Source: Macrothele yani
Taxonomy: Eukaryota > Arthropoda > Arachnida > Araneae > Macrothelidae
Reading direction: 5' to 3'
Length of the DNA: 64,000 nucleotides
Assembly (NCBI GenBank): GCA_039090855.1
Contig: CM077025.1
Coordinates: forward strand, 97,692,489 to 97,756,488
Below are positions 11,746-23,034 of the stretch, in pieces. The notes beneath the pieces were generated by a model. The model made no database searches and was not told where the DNA came from. It worked only from the letters and a program-made list of their open reading frames with translations. The translations under genes were made by a program, and so were the position numbers. Each line of letters starts with the position of its first letter. Position 1 is the stretch's first letter.

Positions 11746-13460
11746 ATGAGTGACCTGTTGGAGTTCCAAAGAGGGCAGGTTGTAGGGGCCCGTCTGGTTG
11801 GTGAGTCGGTCACCACAGTGGCACGTGTATTGGGGGTATCGAGAGGTACCGTGTCGAAGGTCATGACAGCATACAATGTTCACGGCACAACATCATCTGC
11901 GAGACACAACTGTGGAAGGAAAACCAAACTCACTGCGAGAGACAGGAGGGCATTAAAGAGGATTGTGGCCGCAAGGAGGAAGACCACGGCGACGAAAGTG
12001 ACCGCTGAGCTTAATGCACACCTCCAAAACACAGTGTCGACCCATACCGTGCGAAGGGAATTGCATAAGCACCATATTTACGGCAGTGTTGTGATTGCGA
12101 AACCCCTGGTGTCACAGATGAATATGAAACGGAGACTACAGTGGTGCCAGGAACATAAAATGAGGACTGCGGATCAATGGAAACATGTCTTGTTTTCCGA
12201 TGAATCAAGTTTCTCACTATTCCCCACCATGGGACGGGTTTACGTGTGGCGAACCCCCGCAGAAGCCTACAACCCAGACTGTCTCTTTCCTACAGTGAAG
12301 CATGGGGGAGGTTCCGTAATGATTTGGGCCATGATCTCGTGGTTTGCAGCAGGTCCCATTATCACCTTACACGGACGGATCACTAGCGGTGACTACGTCA
12401 CTCTTTCGGCCGACCATGTGCATTCAATGACGCAGACATTGTTTCCGTCAGGGGATTGCACCTTTCAAGATGATAATGCCCCGATTCACAGAAGTCGAAC
12501 TGTTCAATCATGGTTTGAGGAACATAAGGATGAAGTTGCACACATTCCCTGGCCTGCTGTTACAGGGCTTGGTGCTGAGTTGTATTACAGCGCCCTGTGT
12601 GGAGAATTCGTTTGATGCTTCCTTTGCGGTAAGTTCGGTATCGGTGGTTTAATCCGTAATTCTCCCAACTGGAGCAGATAAAAACAATACAAAGCATAGA
12701 AAAGTGAATCGACTGAGGTTAAATTTTGCAGTGAGGAAGACTTTTATTCAGATCTTACGGGGAATGTCTTCAAGCTTTTGTCCGTCATTTTCGTGCTTTC
12801 ATTATTTTAGTTCTCCCTAGGTATCCTACTCGCCGAATTCTGCTTATCTCTCCCCGGCCATTCAAACCTCTTCCTTCCTCCGTTCCGACAAAACCCCTGA
12901 GGTTTTCAGAGCTTCCTAAAAATATTCTGCTCCTCTCTCGGCTTTTCGTTACCGAATCACCCCTCTCTTGCTCGGAGAGAGAAACCCCCTCAAAAAACTG
13001 TCCCCTCGTCCGATTTATTCCAAGAAAGCGCGGCCACGCCTTCACTCTCAAAACTCCATGTTCTTAATTGCTTAGCAGCTCCCTCTCTTTTGCGACGCGT
13101 GGGAAAGGAAATACTTTGCCTTTAGCTGGAATTCCTATTCAAATGGCGGGAATTGAAAGAAAATGATTCCAATTCACTATCTCTAAAAATGGCTACAGAA
13201 TCTCGCTTCTGATAAATATGGAAACCCCGGTTACACTGCACAATCACCGGACTTAAACATCATTGAGCCCCTGTGATCTGTGTTGAAAAACAGAGTGCGA
13301 TTCCGTTATCCACCTTCCGGCGTCTCTCAAGGAATTGGAGCAGTTTCTGCAGGAAGAAGGGTACAGCATGCCACTTACCACCATCTAGGACTTGTATGCG
13401 TCCATTCCAAGGAGGATTCAAACAGTTTTAAATGCCAAGGGTGCTCCCACACCATATTAG
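11746..13460 (+). pseudogene. Tc1-like transposase (DD37E spacing), split by an LTR
   Basis: DDE transposase that would cut and paste its own element. From the ATG at 11746 the frame is open for about 270 codons: an N-terminal paired-like helix-turn-helix (residues ~10-60, ARVLGVSRGTVSKV), a second helix-turn-helix (THTVRREL), then the catalytic core with LFSDES (first Asp) and FQDDNAPIH (second Asp). The frame then runs into the LTR. On the far side it resumes with SPDLNIIEPL (Glu) and ends at TAG 13458-13460. Counting across the precise LTR junction, 37 residues separate the second Asp and the Glu. There is also a TGA where the family has Trp (13273) and a later frameshift, so the gene is dead regardless of the LTR. 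It is the best preserved transposase in the window. Confidence 0.88.
12558..13235 (+). mobile_element. Solo LTR, family 1 (678 bp)
   Basis: Begins TGTTACAG and ends GGTTACA (TG...CA), flanked by a perfect CTGC duplication at 12554-12557 and 13236-13239. Excising the LTR and one CTGC rejoins the transposase frame at WPA/QSPDL, which fixes the boundaries to the base. A 4-bp duplication suggests a Ty3/Gypsy-type integrase. A second copy lies on the minus strand at 37104-37629. No internal region or second LTR is present, so this is a recombination remnant. Confidence 0.93.
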
Positions 13461-13580
13461 GTGCGTAAAAATATATTTCAAGGTGTTACCATTATTGAGG
13501 ACAACCCCTGTATATAATTTTGGTACACATATATTTCAAATATATGTACTCAAAAAAATCCATACATTTCAAATGCATGT

Positions 13581-13639
13581 GCTCTAACTTCATTCAGGTT
13601 CTGTGCCCTTTCGGGTAGGGCACAGAAACAAGTTAGAGC
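13581..13639. other. Two-part perfect hairpin
   Basis: The outer stem is GCTCTAACTT (13581-13590) with its complement at 13630-13639. The inner stem is TTCTGTGCCCT (13599-13609) with its complement at 13617-13627, around a 7-nt loop. Ten plus eleven perfect pairs. It could be a MITE core or a structured transcript; no gene is nearby to decide. Confidence 0.7.
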
Positions 13640-13860
13640 GAATCTAGCGATTCTGACAGGGTAGTTTGTAAGTGAGAGAGAGCACACAAGATGGCGCCAC
13701 CGTATAAACGTACGATTTTGCGCATAGAAGGCAGAGAAAAATTAGAGGGGCTTAGGAATGAACACCTGTATATGTAACCGGGGGATTCCAACCCAGTGGC
13801 CGTCACTTAACGTGTTCGTCCGATACGCGTCTGATATTCATCGACTGTTAGAAATTCACA

Positions 13861-13935
13861 CCACCACGCCAGGTTTGAACCTGGGGTCCCACCATCAGCA
13901 GTCTGAATCTTTAACCGCTAAGCCATCAGCGGCTC
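13861..13935 (-). mobile_element. tRNA-like sequence, probable SINE head
   Basis: On the minus strand it has an A-box-like TGGCTTAGCGG and a B box AGGTTCAAACCT at tRNA spacing, but the clover-leaf is irregular. More likely a SINE head or tRNA pseudogene than a working tRNA gene. Confidence 0.5.
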
Positions 13936-14145
13936 GATTTCAAATTTGGAATACGTGTACTCCATGCATACTCATGTATTCATAGAACCATCTGGAAGTA
14001 TATTATTCGATGGCACATCTGGGATAATAGATATACTCGTTGTCACATGCTGGGCAAATGGACCGCACAATTTTATGACAAATATAGTGATGAAGCGACA
14101 ATATATTATTTATAATTAATACAGACATTTGACGTGGACTAGGAA

Positions 14146-14350
14146 CATCAGACAGAGGTCATCGCTCTTTCCACGTATATAAGTGAGTCACGGAAAAATA
14201 CTCATTGGCCGCAAGCGGGAATCGAACCTAGGGTCTTCCAGTTACGCGCTGGATATGCTTCCACTGGGTTCGATTCCCGGTGGCGGCCAATCAGAATTTT
14301 TCTGTTACTCACTTATAAACGTGGAAAGAGCGATGGCCTCTGTTTGATAT
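14146..14350. mobile_element. Fold-back copy of the 303-bp tRNA-like family
   Basis: Two inverted arms of ~85 bp (GGTCATCGCTCTTTCCACGT ... at the left, its complement at the right) meet near 14255-14268. Both arms match the ends of the units at 7.1-8.3 kb, including the B-box block. It is almost a perfect palindrome, with no interior of its own. Confidence 0.7.
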
Positions 14351-14689
14351 TATTTATGAGATCGGCACAAGTATAGTTAATGTAAAAATGTACACAAAGG
14401 TACTTTAAGCATAATTAAATATTTATGATCAGTGACTTCGTTGTACTAATTATTTATGTGTGTCACTTTACACATTTATTAAACAATTTCTCTTGAAATC
14501 TGTAATAGCTAAGATGAAGTAATACGAGATTATATTTATATTTATTGACGCAGTTATTTGTAAGTACGTATGGTTACTTATATTTGAGCATGTCATGTAC
14601 TCGTTTATGATACGATTGTACTTAAAAAAAAACCAAAAAAAAAACCGAGTAGGTTCAGGTTCTCAATTTTAAATAGATATTTTTAAACA

Positions 14690-15309
14690 GTGCATGACTG
14701 TTGGGTTCACCGTTGTGATCCAGGAATGAAAAATCAATCGCTGGAATACCGACACCCATCTCCTTGAGCGAAAAAATTCAAAACTCAAATTTCTGACGGT
14801 AAGTGCATGCTGCTCACTGTATTCTGGGACTACGGAGACATTATTCCTCAGAAGTACATGGTCAAAGGTATGACTGTCAACTCTCAGAGCTATTTGCATA
14901 CCTTAAAAAAGTTAAAGCAAAGAATAAATCGCGTGCGTGAGGAAAGAAACCCAATGATTCATTCCACAACACGACAACGCCAAAGCCCACTTCAGTGCTT
15001 CAGAGGCCATACAGAAAATCGGGTTTGCAGTTCTTGAACATCATACCTGCAGCCCAAATTTGGCGTCGTCCGACTTTTGGATGTTTTCTGCTCTGAAGAT
15101 ACATCTGAAAGGAATTCAGTTCATCTGATGTTCAAGCTGTTATAAGGGAGTGGTTCCGAGAACAACCTTAAGATTTTTCCAGAAATTGGTTTAAAATATG
15201 TGAATTAAAATAGAAATTCTGAGCTTTGTTCTTGTTTTGTTTCAATTTTATACCTTCCCACCGGGCTTGCATATAAATATGGAAGTATTACTTTCTGAAC
15301 ACCCTCTGT
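14690..15309 (+). pseudogene. mariner-like transposase fragment with 3' terminus
   Basis: C-terminal half of a mariner-type transposase in at least two frames. The first catalytic block appears as LTVFWDYGDIIP (first Asp in FWD). A frameshifted block then reads DNAKAHFSASEAI, where the second Asp is expected, followed by LASSDFWMFSALK. The element ends at a terminal repeat, minus-strand CAGAGGGTGTTCAGAAAGTA, at 15285-15309. The N-terminal half and left terminus are missing. Dead fragment. Confidence 0.75.
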
Positions 15310-15441
15310 AGCATCATTAGTAGCCCCAATGTTTTCTGTAATACATCATTAGTCGCCACAATGTTTTCTGTAATACATTATTAGTCGCCACAATGTTTTC
15401 TGTAATGCATCATTAGTCGCCACAATGCTTTCTGTAATATA
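15310..15441. repeat. Tandem repeat, ~38-bp unit, ~3.5 copies
   Basis: Units CATCATTAGTCGCCACAATG followed by TTTTCTGTAATA repeat with few changes, starting directly at the mariner terminus. Confidence 0.85.
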
Positions 15442-17034
15442 CAGGTGCCCGTATTATGCTCAGAAGTTCTTAACTTAAGTAACGTTGATATTTAAGTAAG
15501 TAAACCTTGCAGTTTACAGTTAAACCTGAAGCCTCAAACTTACAATTGCTGTGAAAACAACTAACAGGTAAATTTAACATTACACAAGTAACTGCAAATC
15601 ACCACAAGTAACGCTAAATCATCATAAGCGTTATAAGCCTTCCTATAAATATACTCCAACTGAAGAAGATCCGCGGCCATTTGGGGGCTCCCGGAGGGTA
15701 GATTCAAACTTTATAAAATTTGTTTAAGGGCCACATTGGGCCACAAATGACTTAATTGACTAGTCGCAAATAAAAGAAAAATTTCTCATTACATGCAGAT
15801 AAAAACAAGAAAAATAAAATTTTGAGCTTAGTAATATATCAGATTACAGTGTTGTTTAAAGTAAAAAAAATGTATTTGTTTAAGACCTACATTGTGCCAC
15901 AAACGACTGAATTGTAATTTATCGATTACAGTGTTGTGTGTGCCAAAAAAAAAAAGACTTGATTGACTAATTACAAATTAAAGAATATTTCTTATTAGTT
16001 GCTGATAAAAACACAGAAAAGGCAATTTTCAGGTGAGTAATTTATCAAATTACAGTGTTGTTTTTAGAACACGATCATTTGACTTTGCCGTGATCTTTAG
16101 GCAACGCACACTGTGTTGAATAGATGTGGTCATGTCTCAATGAGATGTAGAATTTTCTACATTTTGGCCAACCACTGCACATACCGAAGCCCAAAATCTA
16201 ATTTTGCAGGAAGCTCTAAAATGTGTTAAACCGAAAATGGCACTGGTTCTATTTCACGCGTACTTACATGTTAGTTTTAGAAGAAGATCTAGGATAACAT
16301 TTTTTTTTTCTGTAAAACATTTTATTTCGTTTCATTTCATCATTTTAAGTGACCGCAAAAGAGTGGGGATGCCCGTCTTGCGGCTCTATGCCTATGCAGC
16401 GCTTACCTTGATTTTTTTTTTTTTTTCTCTAAACTACTGCTCAGCAATTGTAAGTTTGTGCGCGACATTACTCTCACAGCAAATAGCCAGGAATATCCCC
16501 ATGTTTTTGAAGCATACGCTCATCTCTGCAAAGATATTGGGAATGGAAGGAAGATGAATGGGAAATCCACCACATTTTCCCCCAGTGATTTGTCTTTTCC
16601 ACATTTCTGACAAAACTGAACACAGCGAAAGCCATAAAAGATACCGAAATTCAGCTTCGTTATATCACTAAATTTAATATTTATGAGAAAGGAACAGCAT
16701 GATGTTGTTGGGGGACATTTCTTTTATGCATGGTCAACAGTAACTTAAAAATCAAACATACATAACATTAATATTTAGTATTGATATCACGTTTCTGTCA
16801 TGTCACAGCCTAAAATGCTTCTGAGAAGTTAGTGTTCCATAAAAAGATGTTATATCTATCATCAGAAACTCCACTCATTGTCTTCACAAATACATGGCTA
16901 TTTAATATTTCTCACTTTATTTTCGTAAAGATAATTTTGAAAGCACAAACCAGGTTTTTTTTTTTTTTTTTTGTCCTTTAAAAATAACACCAGTAATTCA
17001 TACTGGGGAAATTGTATTTACAAGCAGAAATTCG
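15442..17034. other. No gene recognised
   Basis: AT-rich. Around 15720-16070 a phrase ending in ATTACAGTGTTGT recurs three times roughly 90-180 bp apart, suggesting an old local duplication. An open frame at 16204-16557 is hydrophobic and homopolymer-driven, and I do not support it as a gene. Confidence 0.4.
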
Positions 17035-17249
17035 TGCTGCCCCAGTGGCTCAGTGGTCTAAGCGATGGCCTCTGATCATTCGTCCGAAAGGGGTCCGGGT
17101 TCGAATCGGCCCGGTGCGGCATAGATGTTGTGTTTGTCTTACGACACTGGCTCTCTCCCTTCCCTGGAACCAGTGACCCTAAATTAGGGACGGGCGACTG
17201 CTTATAGCCCATTGGATTGCTCATGGTGGTCGTTAAAACTCCAATCAAA
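17035..17249 (+). mobile_element. tRNA-derived SINE, family A
   Basis: Head GCTGCCCCAGTGGCTCAGTGG with B box GGTTCGAATC and the full family body to TGGTGGTCGTTAAAACTCC, then a short A-rich tail. Non-coding. Confidence 0.88.
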
Positions 17250-17934
17250 AGAAAAGCTGAAATTTTTAAAGGTTATCAGCCTTTAAGAACTATTCTCAAT
17301 CTAACATAAATAAATAAGAAAATTATTGAGATTCGAGATTTTTAAAGCCATCATCCATTTCATTCTTATATTAGCTCATCAAATTACTGAAAATAATTTA
17401 CAAGACTGTGAAGGTATGGAAAAATAACTTTAAAAATATGCACACAATTCAGACAGTGATTCAAATGTGCTACGGTGTTATTTGTGGAACCTCTTACATG
17501 GATGGTTAAAAGATTACAAAATTTAAGGGCGCGAATTTTGGAAATAAATTCATTCTAAGAGCTAGTGCAGCTTTTACAACAAATTTACTTCCAAAATAGC
17601 CATTTGTTTCAGATGCGGCACTTTGGCCGAAAATTACAATAAATAGAAATGCTTCTTCTAAAAAACCTGGAAGAAGAAAAAGAAGAAAACATGTTTAAAA
17701 TCAGGGCACGTGGTCTACCTTTTCCCACTTTTATCTTCAAGTAGTTTTTTGGGCAAGTTCAAAATTTGTTCATTCAAGTTACTTGAAATCTTTTTTTCAG
17801 AATTTAGTAAAATTCTTACATGACTTTCCCATGGACTGAAGGGATGGGATCCACTAATTGTATTTGATGGATGCATCTATACAGAGATGTTCACACATTT
17901 TTAAAGCGATTTTCCAGCAATATTATTGATGTTT
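17250..17934. other. No gene recognised (flank of a decayed transposon)
   Basis: AT-rich; part may be the 3' portion of the minus-strand transposon that follows. No terminal repeat identified. Confidence 0.35.
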
Positions 17935-19055
17935 AAAATAAAACGATTTCTCTCCTAAATGTTCTATTTGATATTCGTGGACTATGAACCTCCAGCTAGA
18001 TTTCCTAGATAACAGCTCATTTCTTAAAATTGGTTGTGACATTTTATTCCACTCCACTTTCACTGCTTTCCATAGTCCAATCATTGTCTTAGGTTTGCGT
18101 TTAGAAAGCGCTTATTTTACCAGTCCGAAGACACAATAGTCCATTGGCCGTCAGGGGACTTAGAAGGAATATCAGAAAAAGACATAGACTTGCTGACCGA
18201 CTCTTTTTTTCATTTTTTTCAAGAAATAGAGTCGTAGATTTAATTGGATGTATGACTGGTAGCCTTATCCTGAAGAAGTTTTACTCTTTGAAGGCTCTGT
18301 GGATAAAGGAATAGTATTTCCTATTCAAATATAGAAGTTAAACATTACTTTGGTAATATGTAGAATTGATTTTAACATTCTTTTCAACTTTTCTTAACTT
18401 TAATTTCCTATTATACGAGAAACCAACAATAATCATGAATCCTTTACTGAAACTTCCTTTGGATTCTTGGAGATAAGTTTGTAAGTCTTTTTCTGTCCTT
18501 TTGTGATAATAAATCGACCTTTTTTGTTTTAAGGTAGATCCATGCTTCATCAATAGTCACAATAAATTTCCATCTGTTTCCGGCTAAGGTATTTTAATAA
18601 AGAAATTACACTGTGTTCTGCGCTCAGCCACGTGCCTAAGCAGAAGGCGATGAACAGCCTATTTTGTTTTGTTTTTTGTTTTTTCAGATTCAAACTTTTG
18701 TTTATTACCTTGTATAACGAAGTAAATTCTTCCGTCAGTTTTGGTCCACGGCGGGGATCGAACCCGAGTCCACTTATTCCGGAACAAGTCGCTCTACCAA
18801 CTGAGCTACGCAGGCGTTCGTTCTTGCTGCTGTCTGCCTTTGTGCCGTGTGCGTCCTGCGGGGCAGGCACGTCACACTTCTTTACAGTTGATAGAGAAAT
18901 TTTTAGCGATTGCCCTTTGGTCGGTGGATTTTCTTTTAAAACGAGGTACCTTACTTTTGAAATAGTCGTAAAAGTACACATTTTCTTTGGATATTCGTTT
19001 GGTGTTCTTTTCCTGTTAAAAGCAATATTATTTTTCTTGTTAAAAGCCTGATGAT
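17935..19055 (-). pseudogene. Tc1/mariner-type transposase, decayed and split by a TRIM solo LTR
   Basis: Minus-strand relics occur in the expected order. A helix-turn-helix end (PPTKGQ..ISLSTVKK, about 18878-18985) is followed, after the solo LTR, by HRLLLRHVAERRTQC (about 18620-18670), then KWKFIVTIDEAWIYL with the first catalytic Asp (about 18525-18570), FMIIVGFSYNRKLK, and a C-terminal block PMDYCVFGLVK...WKAVKVEWNKMSQP (about 17960-18150). Stops and frameshifts separate nearly every block. The family is a Tc1/mariner-superfamily DDE enzyme; I cannot name the subgroup. Confidence 0.75.
18713..18876 (-). mobile_element. Solo LTR of the tRNA-bearing TRIM family
   Basis: On the minus strand it runs from TGTGACG to CGTTATA, the exact ends of the two LTRs of the TRIM at 35135-35725, and its length (164 bp) matches (163 bp). 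The flanking tetranucleotides are CTTG and CTTC, one mismatch from a 4-bp duplication. It contains the tRNA-like block (18744-18815) with TAGCTCAGTTGG and GGTTCGATCCC. It lies inside a transposase pseudogene whose relics continue on both sides. Confidence 0.85.
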
Positions 19056-19104
19056 TTTCCCTTTATTATTATTAATAATATTGCTTATTTTCCAATTAGA
19101 AATG

Positions 19105-19151
19105 TTCCGTAATTAAAAACGCTTATTTTACAGCGTTTTTTAATTACGGAA
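19105..19151. other. Perfect hairpin, 17-18 bp stem
   Basis: TTCCGTAATTAAAAACGC pairs with its complement at 19133-19151 (one extra T) around a 10-nt loop. Weaker similarity continues outward, so this may be the core of a small fold-back element. Confidence 0.7.
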
Positions 19152-19565
19152 TATGAATATTTCTCTTCGTAAAGAGCAAAAATATTCCCTTCTATCCACA
19201 GCTTATTTACGTGCGCCATTTTCTTAGCAGATGATATTTAACTGCAACAGATGTTTCTTTCGTGTTCATTTAGGACGCCGTTGCCAGTTTCAATTCTATG
19301 ACTTTTTTTATTTTCTGTAATTTTTTTTCAAAAACGTTCTAAAAATGTTTGAACATCCTCTGTAGAAAAGACAAATAAGCATACTTGCTCAAACGTATGA
19401 GATCCCACGTTGATTCCCCTGATAAAAATTTTGCTGAAAATCGGAAAGCGTGTCGTCGCCTCGCACTGTATACTTTACCTAGCTTACAAAATTGCTGATC
19501 TAAAAACATTCTGGAAATATTGCGAATAATACTTCTTAACCACCTACGTAGTGGTGTAGTCTAAG

Positions 19566-19780
19566 CGCTGGTGGCGCAGTGGTCTAAGTGATGGCTTCTG
19601 ATCAATCGTCCGAGATAGGTCCGGGTTCGAATCCCGGTGAGACATAGATGTTGTGTTTGTCTTAAGGCACTGGCTCTCTCCCTTTCCTGGAACCAGTGGA
19701 CCTAAATTATGAACGGACGACTGCTTATAGTCCACTGAGTAGCGCACGGTGGTCGTTAAACCTCCAATAAAATAAATAAA
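19566..19780 (+). mobile_element. tRNA-derived SINE, family A
   Basis: Head GGTGGCGCAGTGGTCTAAG, B box GGTTCGAATCCC and the complete family body, ending in AATAAAATAAATAAATAAG. The family A head begins again immediately after the tail. Confidence 0.88.
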
Positions 19781-19785
19781 TAAGC

Positions 19786-19880
19786 GCTGGCTTCTGACCC
19801 TTCGTCCGAGATGGGATGCGGTCGAATCCCCGAGTGAGGCATGGGTAATGTGCTTGTTGTACGGCACTACTCTTTACCTT
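19786..19880 (+). mobile_element. Second, truncated SINE family A copy in tandem
   Basis: AGCGCTGGCTTCTGACCCTTCGTCCG followed by GGCATGGGTAATGTGCTTG matches the first ~95 bp of the family. It lacks the 3' half and sits directly against the previous copy's tail. Confidence 0.7.
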
Positions 19881-21427
19881 CTTTAGAACGAAGCAGTCGC
19901 TTTCGCGGCCGTCGCGTTCACTTTCAGAGTTGAAAACCGCAGCTTATGCGGCCACTGGTACTTCAGTTAACGATACTGCTCCTTCAGTTAACGATAATGT
20001 AAGGATTCTTGTTATAATATTGTGATTTCTTTTCCTGCATATATTAATGCCGGCTGTACTTGACAAACTCGTTCAGTTGCAGCTGACGTCAGTGAGGGAC
20101 AGCGCTGAGTCGAACGGTCTCGTACGCTTGGTAACATAGAGACGTTCCCGAGGTGAGAAGATCCGGATTGGCCTTGAGGAGGATTAGCACGTTGGACGCC
20201 AACTTGAGAACACTGTTCGGGGCAGGCAGAGAGGACTCTGACAAGTAATGATTGTTGGAATCGCAGCCTCTCAACGATAAAAGAATAAAAAAAATCGCAG
20301 ATCGTCATACGGGATTTTTATTTACAGCGCTCCAAATGAATTGCCACATACCGGAGCTGCTGTTGTACCTTGAAAAGCCACATGTGGGCACCTATCTCTC
20401 TCTCTCTCTCTCTTGATCTGTGACGTGAGTGAGGTTGAGAGGAGAACTTTCTTCTTGTGTTGACTCTGTGTGCTGTCGTCTTTGCTTGTGCGCGGTTGTA
20501 TGTTCAGGAAGTTCTGCGTGTGTGTTTTACTAAATAGAACTGCTCTTTTAATAAAGGAAGCAAAACTGTATTACGCGGGATGTTCCTAATTTGTAAACTC
20601 TGATACGCTTCATGATTTTTTAGAATGCGTTCTTTGTGTTATGAACGTATTTTTTGTCCACCAGCAAAGTGATTGTGTGTGCGCGACTGAAGTGATATTC
20701 TTCATCAAATATGGCGTCAGTTGGCGTCTGTATGAAACGTCCTTTGTTACCATGATGAAGCATCTATGTGTCGACGTATTACACCTAAATGGATATCTAC
20801 GTATCATCATTTGTGTTATAATTAAATACCATTTTTCGCATACAACTCAGGTCTGTATATGAATTTATTATTGCTAACATGAAGTGCTCTGTTCTATTTT
20901 CATTGTTAAGCTCATGTTCTTCTCCCACGAATGAAGACTAGCGAACAATATTTTTCTACTGCGTACCGAATAATTAGAGTCTGAATGTTATCTTTTTAAC
21001 TACGCATTCAATCTTTGGGAATTTAATATTTCCACCCCTCCAAAAACAACAATGATGACGTGTAACTAAAGAGCTGTTGCTTTATATATGGGGATGTATT
21101 GCGACTAGGACAACGGTCTTGTAATAAAGTTGTTGATTTACCTATGCGTGTATTCATGTGTTGAGAATTATGGTTTCTAACAAATCTTGGTTGATTAAGG
21201 ACGTTTGGTAATAAAAAACGTATTGAATGCGTTGGCGTTATGACGGAGTGAACCACCACGGAGGACTAGCAATCCCTTAATCCGCTACAGATAAAGATTC
21301 GCGTGTCCGTGCCATTTATTTATTTTATTTATTCGAACTCTTTTGCTGTACAATATCACAATACAACACCCAAAAGAACGAACAATATGTCACATAATCT
21401 AAGGTGAATAATAACAAGAATATATTA
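19881..21427. other. No gene recognised
   Basis: The stretch 20040-20560 is less AT-rich than its surroundings and includes a (CT)n run at 20395-20413. A segment with AATAAAGGAAGC at 20552 could be the end of an LTR, but I cannot define its boundaries. ORFs at 20012-20308 and 20610-20862 show no recognisable domain. Confidence 0.35.
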
Positions 21428-22649
21428 TGACGACCCCCCCCCCTCGCATAATTAATTGGCGAGAGGCGTGGTTAATTAACGGTAATTGAAACTTGATTGG
21501 GGGTTTTAATTAACAGAGAGTTATAATTTAAACACTTGCGAGGGGCGGTATATAAAGAAAAGATCTTCTAGCACTTTGAATTCAACTGGCGAGTTGCAGG
21601 TGTTTGCCACGAGAACAAAGAGCCCATAAACGGAAATGGGGCAGGTCAGAGTTTAAAAGCTTTTTCCCATAGCTCAAAAGTTGTTTAAACGGCAAGCGCT
21701 TTTGAAGCTTTTGTCTGTGTCGCGCGCGAAACAATGCGAAAGCTCTTGGACTTGAAGAGCGTTTACTAATAAATATGTCGTGATTTCAAGTGGTAAAATT
21801 CATCGCTTACCACTTCTGGGAGACGGGAGATTGTTGTTGAGAGGGGCATAATCCGTTTGATAGCCGAGATAATTAGGAAGGGAATTTCCTCGCGCTAGAA
21901 ATTGTCGCCGTCTGCTGTCGCTCTTGCAATTCTTAGCATAAGAAGGGAAGCCAGCTAAAAACATAAGCTGATGAATAACCAGCACGAACTTTGCCTGGAA
22001 ACCTTCATCCATACCAGCCGGATCACCGATACCTGCCGTAAGGAGCCAATTCAGGTGAAACGCAAAGACAGATAAAATAATCAGTGCATCGCCTCGCTCA
22101 CCCAGAGAGAGAAAGGAGGAATAACCAGCACCAGGAACCACGGAGTACCCCCTGCAGAGAGAGAGAGAGAGCGTCTGAAGTAACCGCTAGCCTCTTCGTG
22201 TTCAAGTAGGGGAGAAATATTTTGTGTGTGTGTCTGAGTGCGCATGTCCAGCGACTAGGAACGACGTCGTTTTGGCCACAGCATGAAAAGAGTAGTAATG
22301 GAAGTTAAGATCAAACTACCCGTGTGAGTGTTTGTGTTTGTTGGTGTCACCAATACTTTGGATACTCTAGGACACATGTAAGTACTTTTATCAGTATTTT
22401 CTTTGTGGCCCATTGTGAACGAACAGACTTTTCGTTAGGACATATTTTTCTGACACACCGAAGAGGGCCAAAGCTGGCTGGAAATTATAGCTTTTACTAT
22501 TACATGATGTATCCGGTGTAAATTATGTCTGTATCCATTAAATCCCTGTTTTAATTGTTATACTGTGCCTCCATTGGTTTATTGGTGTACTGTGTAGGCT
22601 AATTGGCTAACGAGGTATATTTGCGGATCCAGCGATCGAATCGCCGTCA
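21428..22649 (+). mobile_element. Candidate LTR with TATA box (tentative)
   Basis: Bounded by TGACG at 21428 and CGTCA at 22649, with a good TATA element (GGTATATAAAG at about 21548) and AATAAA near 21769. The sequence TTTGGCATCCTG, which could be a primer-binding site, lies 9-10 bp beyond the right end. A C-rich block followed by GGCGTGGTT and AATTAA repeats near 21431-21500 resembles a block inside the giant LTR at 48.4-54.4 kb (minus strand). No 4-bp duplication is visible, so it may be an LTR of an incomplete element, or not an LTR at all. Confidence 0.35.
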
Positions 22650-23034
22650 GGAAATAATTTGGCATCCTGATATCTGAAGCCCAAAAGTCATAACAATATA
22701 ATACACCCATTAAACCAATATAAATAAAACAATTTTCCAGTTTTTAGCAATATATTTCCCATATTACGAAGATAAATACTTTACAATATAAAATACAGGA
22801 ACAAATTCACGCTCAAATGTTGTCGATATGACTAAAACACCTTCAATATCAATTTAATATATGTACAGCATGGAGCCAGGGAAAAAGGCTAAATTTTTAG
22901 CCTGACAAGCCCCTGATCTCCTCTGACAAAAAAAAAAAAAAAATTAAGTCAAATCGATACAATGAATATGATATTAAAGTATGCACTAAATAACATCCAG
23001 AAAGCCCAAGACAATAAAAATCTCTTTCCCTCCC
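22650..23034. other. No gene recognised
   Basis: AT-rich, with an A run at 22928-22943. Possibly the 3' tail area of the minus-strand LINE that follows. Confidence 0.35.

Larger units (their letters stand above)
11553..13513 (+). mobile_element. Tc1-like DNA transposon interrupted by a solo LTR
   Basis: The terminal inverted repeats are GGGGTTGTCCAAAATAATGG at the left and, read inward on the minus strand, GGGGTTGTCCTCAATAATGG at the right. They enclose one transposase gene. Without the 678-bp LTR and its duplicated 4 bp the element would be about 1.28 kb, within the normal Tc1/mariner range. The flanks are AT-rich with TA at the right junction. Confidence 0.85.

Noticed and set aside
16204..16557. 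117-codon hydrophobic frame
   Set aside because: Driven by T-rich homopolymers; no recognisable domain or gene structure.
18744..18815. Functional tRNA gene
   Set aside because: tRNA-like, but part of an LTR repeated elsewhere, with an irregular anticodon arm.
21800..22141. 113-codon minus-strand frame
   Set aside because: Lies inside the candidate LTR and shows no recognisable motif.
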